64,000 bases of DNA. It comes from Maratus speciosus (lineage: Eukaryota; Arthropoda; Arachnida; Araneae; Salticidae). Both the position numbers and the translations under genes were made by a program. Position 1 is the first letter of the stretch, and each line of letters opens with the position of its first letter. Below the pieces are notes generated by a model. The model was not told the origin of the DNA. It worked only from the letters and a program-made list of their open reading frames with translations, and made no database searches. The stretch is from positions 16,290,981 through 16,354,980 of the forward strand of contig OZ010798.1 of NCBI GenBank assembly GCA_963932465.1, in the 5' to 3' direction. Shown here in pieces: positions 58,889 through 64,000 of this stretch.

Positions 58889-60280
58889 AAGTACAATTTA
58901 TAGATATTTCTTGTATGTTGTTTTTTCATTTATTAATAACATTAGTAAATAATACATTATAACATATTATTTTAAATTATTTTTTAATAACATTAATAAT
59001 TTACATGTATGATAATTCTATTAAATCGTTTATTTTAAACAGAAATTTTACTTAAAGCGGAAGTTAATTTTTTTTTCTCTTTCACATTGCTATTTCCCTG
59101 CATTTTAGAGTTTATTAGATACTAGTATTTTTACGGGGTCTTCGCACGGTTTTTAAAAAAATAATTAGAATGATACAAAAAGAAACAAAAACCTAATATC
59201 TTTCTCAAATTACGAAGGAAGATACTTTTCATTTCGAAAAATCACCAAAAATCTATGCATGGTTTCATTCTGCATAGCAAAACATATTACTCATCCACAG
59301 CAGATTACAAATCTTATTGTATAAACGTTTGACTTCCGATTTCGCGGAGTTCGATAAACAAAAACAAACCACGGATAATTTCCTAGTTTTTTTCTTTGCG
59401 TTTTTTCTATATTGGACATTTCTGGGAGGTTTTCTAATAACTTATTATATTTTAATAAAAATTTGTTACGCAGCCTAATTTGCTGAAAGTTTGAAAGAAA
59501 TCGGTTAATTAACATAGGAGTTATGGATTTGAAATTTTTTTTCTTTTTTTTTAAATGGTAAAGAAAGTACAGTTTTGTTTTTCTTCTTTTTCTTTAAATT
59601 TTTTTTTTTCGTTTGTATGCTTGCAGCTCAATATGTTTTTTCCGCACTTAAACAACCCACACTTGTTGACACTTTCACGAAGCCCCTTTTTTAAGTAAAA
59701 GAATAGAATTTGAATAGTTTATCTCTCACTAAAAGAACGAGGATAGTTTTCATTTTGAATCATCATGGCTTTTTAAGGGCTTCACTAATGCGAAAACATC
59801 CGCTCGTTAATGTTAATCGTAAATATTTTTAATACCTTGTTTGCATTTTTATATTTTTAAATTACTCTTTTGCATTGGACAGCCGAGATCGATCTCTACA
59901 ACAGCCGTTTTTTTACTTTTTAAATTTTGTTTTCGGTTTTTATTTTACTGGGATACTTTCACTTTCGAAACCGGTTCCAAAAGTAAAACTATCCTAGTAA
60001 AAAAAATCTGTAAGCAAAATCGCAAAGGTAAAAAAAAACGATCTTTGTGGAACTTTATTTCAGCTAGACATTACTTAAAAAAAAAAAAAAGAAAGAAAAG
60101 AAAAAAAAAGAAAATTGTAATTAGCAAAACGTCCGAATTTGGGACTTTGTACAGCATTAAAAAAATTTCGTGTTGTCTTAAAAGTATTTCACTGTTCTAA
60201 TGCATTCATTTCTTTCTATTCTGAATAATATTACGATTATTTATTTATATCAACTTATTTTACAACTATAGATAAAAAAG

Positions 60281-60525
60281 ATGGGACCTCGGAATCGTGA
60301 AGATTGCCCAAAATACCATCAACTAGTGTCAAAAAAGGATACAAGAAGCCCTGTATGGCAATTTTATGGCCTTCCTGCTGATGAAAATGCCAAAGTCATT
60401 AGTTGTGATTTCTCAATTTGCAAATTGTGCAAACAGTGTGTATCAGCTAAAGGAGGTACAACTATTAACATGAGAAGCCTCATAAAAATCCACCATCCTG
60501 CATAATTCAGAAATTTAACGTCCAG
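60281..60525 (+). pseudogene. BED zinc-finger exon of hAT type, unit 3
   Basis: The best-preserved start (MGPRNREDCPKYHQLVSKKD) and both Cys residues of CKLC are present. However, SNLRSHIKIHH has become INMRSLIKIHH, losing a His, and the Gln codon after HHPA is TAA (60503-60505). The donor follows at 60525. The frame from 60281 to 60505 encodes 74 residues. Confidence 0.75.
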
Positions 60526-60887
60526 GTATTTTCTAGTTATTTTATTTCTGTCAGCCCAAATAACAATTCTCTAAATCCCATTTAAAATAAGTTATTAAAA
60601 AAATAACATTTTCTAAACTAATAAAACTTTATATTCAGCCCAAATAATTTGGCTCAAATAATTTCTTTTCTACGTTTCAGTTTTTAGCTCACAGGCTATC
60701 AAAGCCTGAGAGCTAATATGCCCCGCAGGTTCTGTATGTACGTAGGGGTGATTCTGTTCCGAATTTCCCGAAAATTGAAGGCATTCATTTCCGAAAATTT
60801 ATAAAAATCGGTCATCAATCCGAAAATTCGGACATAAAAAATTTCGCGAATACCGACAAGTGGTCGCCGAATAAAAATAAATTTTGT

Positions 60888-61583
60888 CAATCGTTTGCAG
60901 AAAAATCGCGAATTTCGTCAAAGGATCGGGGGAAAAGCGCAAATTTCGTGAAAGAATCGTGAAAAAAGCGCAAAATTCGTCAAAAGACCTTGGAAAAAAG
61001 CGCAAATTTTGTAAAAAGATCGCGAAAACACTGCGTATTTCGTCAAAACATCGCGAACAAACTGCGAAATTCGTCAAAACATCGTGAAAAAAAACCGAAT
61101 TTCGTCAAAACATCGCGAAAAACCGTGAGTTTCGTCAAAAAATCGCGAAAAAACCACGTACTCCGTCAAAAGATTGCGAAAACCCTCAAATTTCGTCAAA
61201 TGATCGCGAAAAACAACAAATTTCGTCAAAAAATTGCGAAAAAATCAAAAAATTTCGTCAAAAGATCGCGAAAAAACTGCGAATTTCGTCAAAAAATCGC
61301 GAAAAACAGCGAGTTTTGTAAAAAATCGCGAAAAACAACAAATTTCGTGAAAAGATTACGAAAAAACCGTAACTTTCGTCAGAGGATCGTGAAAAAACCG
61401 CGAATTTTGTCAACCGATCGCGGAAAACTGCAAATGTCGTCAAGAAATCGCCGGGATAAACAAATTTCGTCAAAAGATTACGAAAACCCCGCAAATTCCG
61501 TCAAAAGACTGCGATAAAACAACAAATTTCGTCAAGGGATCGCGAAAAACGCGAATTTCGTTAAAAGATCGCGAAAAACGCAT
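60888..61583 (+). repeat. ~30-bp minisatellite in unit 3, about 23 copies
   Basis: Same consensus as in unit 1, about 23 GTCAA-type cores by hand count. An open frame of 175 codons runs through it for the same reason as in unit 1. Confidence 0.9.
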
Positions 61584-62153
61584 AGTTAGAGCAGAGACTG
61601 GATTTCCCCCTCCCCATTCCCCCCTCTTCTCTTACTTTTTAGAAAATTTGCTGTGAATTTCGGAATCTTTTTTTTTTACTCAGAATCACCTCTTTATGTA
61701 CGTAACGCGATAACTCTTGATAAAAATATCAGATTTTCTTCAAAATTTTTTTCTAGGTTTATTCTGATAAGGAGCTTCTGATTAGATTTGGAGGTTCATT
61801 GGTTAAGTATAAAGGGGGAATTAAGGGTTACCCCCCCCCTTAATTTAGATAAGTGGGTTTTTCATGCAGAGTTATCCGATTTGCTTCAAATTTCGTATAT
61901 CGGTTTATTGTGATAAGGCACTTCCCTCATTACATTTGGAGGTTCACTGGTTAAGCATAAAAGGGGAGGAACGGGGGTCCACTCCCCCCCCTTAATATAG
62001 ATAAATGGGTTTTAATGCAGAATTATCCGATTGGCTTCAAATTTGGCATACCGGTTTATTCTGATAAGACACTTTGCTGATTAGATTTGGAGGTTCATTG
62101 GTTAAGTATAAAAGGGGAGGAACGGGGGGCCAACCCCCCTCCTAATATAGATA

Positions 62154-64000
62154 AACATACTTTCAAATGTCTGATCGAAGTTAAATTTTACATACTGACT
62201 TAAATCTGATGACAATGCAATATCATTATGATTTTCGACACTTACCATCTTATACATATTTATATTAGAGGATAACACAAAAAAATTCGAATAGATTATC
62301 GTCAAGAAATTTAAAGAAATAGTTTTAGATTAGATATAATAACCTGCGATCATTGTGTTTTTTTTTAACTTTTATAATTACATTGTATGTATGTTTTAAC
62401 GCTGAATCAAAAAATTACCTTCATTTTTAACCATCATGTCAAGATTTTTCGAAAATCGTAAATTTCAAGGTTAAAAAATAGGGTCATTCCATGCCAAATC
62501 ACCCCAGCCATGTAACCCACCATCTCCGATTTGTCAAAAATTTTCAGAAACCACCATACTAATAAAGTTAGAAAAGCACGTGAAATTTTAAATTGATGTG
62601 ACTTACACATTTTTTTAACGTGACCTTGAATGTGAGTGTACAGCAAAAAAATGCGTCCCCTTGTAGTGGAAGTCATGGGTGTGCTTTGAGCTGCTGAATT
62701 TTATTTCTCGGCTGCTACTTAAAATAGAAAGCTGAAAATTTTGCCACTTATAGTTCTTACCATGTGGAATTCAGAAAAAAATACGGTTTTAATGCTGGAT
62801 CTTTTGTATATAATTAAAAAAATATTTATATTGACAGTTACTATATTTTGTATGAAAATTTTCAAAAATCAATTCTATAAAAGTACATCTCCCAACCTGA
62901 ACCTAATATTTTTTTAAATGCTCCATATACCATGTTCCTTCAAATAAAGAAAAAAAAATCAGTGGTTGCTGTAATAATTTTTGAGAAAAAAAAAAGAAAA
63001 GCTAAACTTCTTTAAAGCATTGCAATTGGAATAAAGTCAAAGAAAATATTATACTAAATTAGCTAAACAGCTTCATTAAAACACATTTCTTCAATTCTTG
63101 TTTGCATAGCTATCAAAATTTACTCTTATTGGTAAAAATACATAAATAAAAGTCTTGTTTACTCCAATTCTATATTTTCTTGACTACATATTTGGAACAA
63201 ATTTCTTCAATATTTTAAATTTTCAGCAAGTAAATATACCGAAAACAAACAGATTTTGATTTTACACATACCATGTTTAAAATAATAAATAATAATAATC
63301 AGTGGGTGCTTTAAAAAAAAAAAACATATATATATATCAGTAACTAAATTTATGAGTATAGTAGGGCTGGGCGATATACCGTAATACCGTTATATATTGA
63401 TATTTCTTTAACACCGTGGTAACGATATTGAGATTTCAAACCTTCCGATATATCATTTCAAACGGTATTTCATCCGACTTCCGGAAATTACGGAGTTACG
63501 GAATTTCGGATTTACCGAATATCCGCGCGAAAGTTGATTACTTTTACAAATACCGCGCCGATATCGAAACTTGCGTAATATTTGCGGTTTTTGCAGGTGT
63601 CGCGCACGTACCGGAATATAGGCGAAAAGTCTACTGTTCTGATGTACCGCTTTGTTCCATCGGAGTTCGTCGAGAATCGAAATTGAAAAAGTCGTTCAAA
63701 TATCGGGCATTTCCGATACAATCTCTCGTGGACTCCACACCGGTAGTTGACTATTGTGAGTTGAAATAAAAGGCACCTGTACAGATCAATGTGTACAATC
63801 AATTGCTGGCGGAACTGATTGACAGATTTTCAAGAAGTAAGAACAATTTATAGATATTTCTTGTATGTTGTTTTTTCATTTATTAATAACATTAGTAAAT
63901 AATATATTATAACATATTATTTTAAATTATTTATTAATAACATTAATAATTTACATGTATGATAATTCTATTAAATCGTTTATTTTAAACAGAAATTTTA
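62154..64000 (+). repeat. Macrosatellite unit 4, cut by the window end
   Basis: The first 1847 bp of the unit, including the block at 63359 with a 116-codon frame (from about 63419). Here the stop between that frame and the VNVYN-like continuation is TAA instead of TAG. The window ends before the BED exon. Confidence 0.9.

Larger units (their letters stand above)
57196..62153 (+). repeat. Macrosatellite unit 3
   Basis: 4958 bp, the longest and most complete unit. It retains the segment missing from unit 2 and three ~147-bp sub-repeats. Confidence 0.9.
47556..64000 (+). repeat. Macrosatellite of ~4.7-4.96 kb units
   Basis: Starting at AACATACTTTCAAATGTCCG (47556) the sequence repeats head to tail at 52274, 57196 and 62154, giving unit lengths of 4718, 4922 and 4958 bp and a partial fourth unit of 1847 bp to the window end. 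By eye the units agree at well over 95% of positions. The length differences come from a ~147-bp sub-repeat, the ~30-bp minisatellite and a ~70-bp deletion in unit 2. The array has its left edge here; its right edge is outside. Components per unit in order: a 1.2-kb AT-rich part, a CAGGGCT-like terminus with a 116-codon frame, an AT-rich intron-like part, a BED exon, a hairpin (CAGGCT/AGCCTG), the minisatellite, and a G/C-tract sub-repeat. Confidence 0.95.

Noticed and set aside
51255..61583. Possible CRISPR-like array (short regular repeats)
   Set aside because: The repeats are contiguous, diverged and without unique spacers, in clearly eukaryotic DNA.
1..64000. tRNA, rRNA or other structured RNA genes
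   Set aside because: I looked for tRNA B-box-like sequence and long GC-rich conserved blocks and saw none. A covariance-model search would be decisive.

Overview
The window is eukaryotic, AT-rich nuclear DNA. It has spliced exons with consensus splice sites, very sparse coding sequence, simple (TA)n runs and a dense, nested load of transposable elements of animal type: hAT, piggyBac-like TTAA elements, pogo/Tigger-like elements, a Penelope-like element, Ty3/gypsy and Ty1/copia. The mix fits an arthropod, and an arachnid such as a spider is plausible, but nothing seen here fixes the species. I found no rRNA, tRNA, CRISPR or bacterial-type operon.

Layout. 0.7-12.5 kb is a mosaic of nested non-autonomous DNA transposons. 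It includes a palindromic element whose right arm preserves the empty site of a TTAA insertion in its left arm, a 216-bp foldback hairpin at 5.5 kb, and a 1.8-kb hAT element with the 8-bp target duplication ATACGAGC. 14.8-17.7 kb holds two minus-strand exons of an F-box/leucine-rich-repeat gene. The downstream exon carries one in-frame TGA, and the intron is filled by a roughly 2-kb repeat element with five diverged ~325-bp tandem units. 17.8-25.1 kb is again nested elements. 25.45-26.5 kb is a decayed + strand copy of a multicopy arthropod gene with a nuclease-like N-terminal part and a Cys-rich C-terminal part. 28.6-31.4 kb is a minus-strand C2H2 zinc-finger array with 17 intact fingers in one open frame, flanked on both sides by broken fingers and built from a seven-finger higher-order repeat. 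32.3-33.3 kb is a tandem repeat. 35.6-40.7 kb is a composite hAT element (8-bp target duplication CCTGGATC) carrying a nested, 3'-truncated gypsy element. 41.9-42.8 kb is a copia gag/protease remnant.

From 47,556 to the end of the window lies a macrosatellite: three complete units of about 4.72, 4.92 and 4.96 kb and part of a fourth, in direct orientation. Each unit contains a BED zinc-finger exon of hAT transposase type, a ~30-bp minisatellite rich in TCGCGA, a ~147-bp sub-repeat with G-tract/C-tract hairpins, and a second hAT-like coding fragment. Its copies of the BED exon are each disabled in a different way.

The only host-type genes are the F-box/LRR gene and the zinc-finger array, and each has a nonsense codon. 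The strongest candidates for something undescribed are the macrosatellite, the higher-order zinc-finger array and the composite hAT elements with internally duplicated termini.
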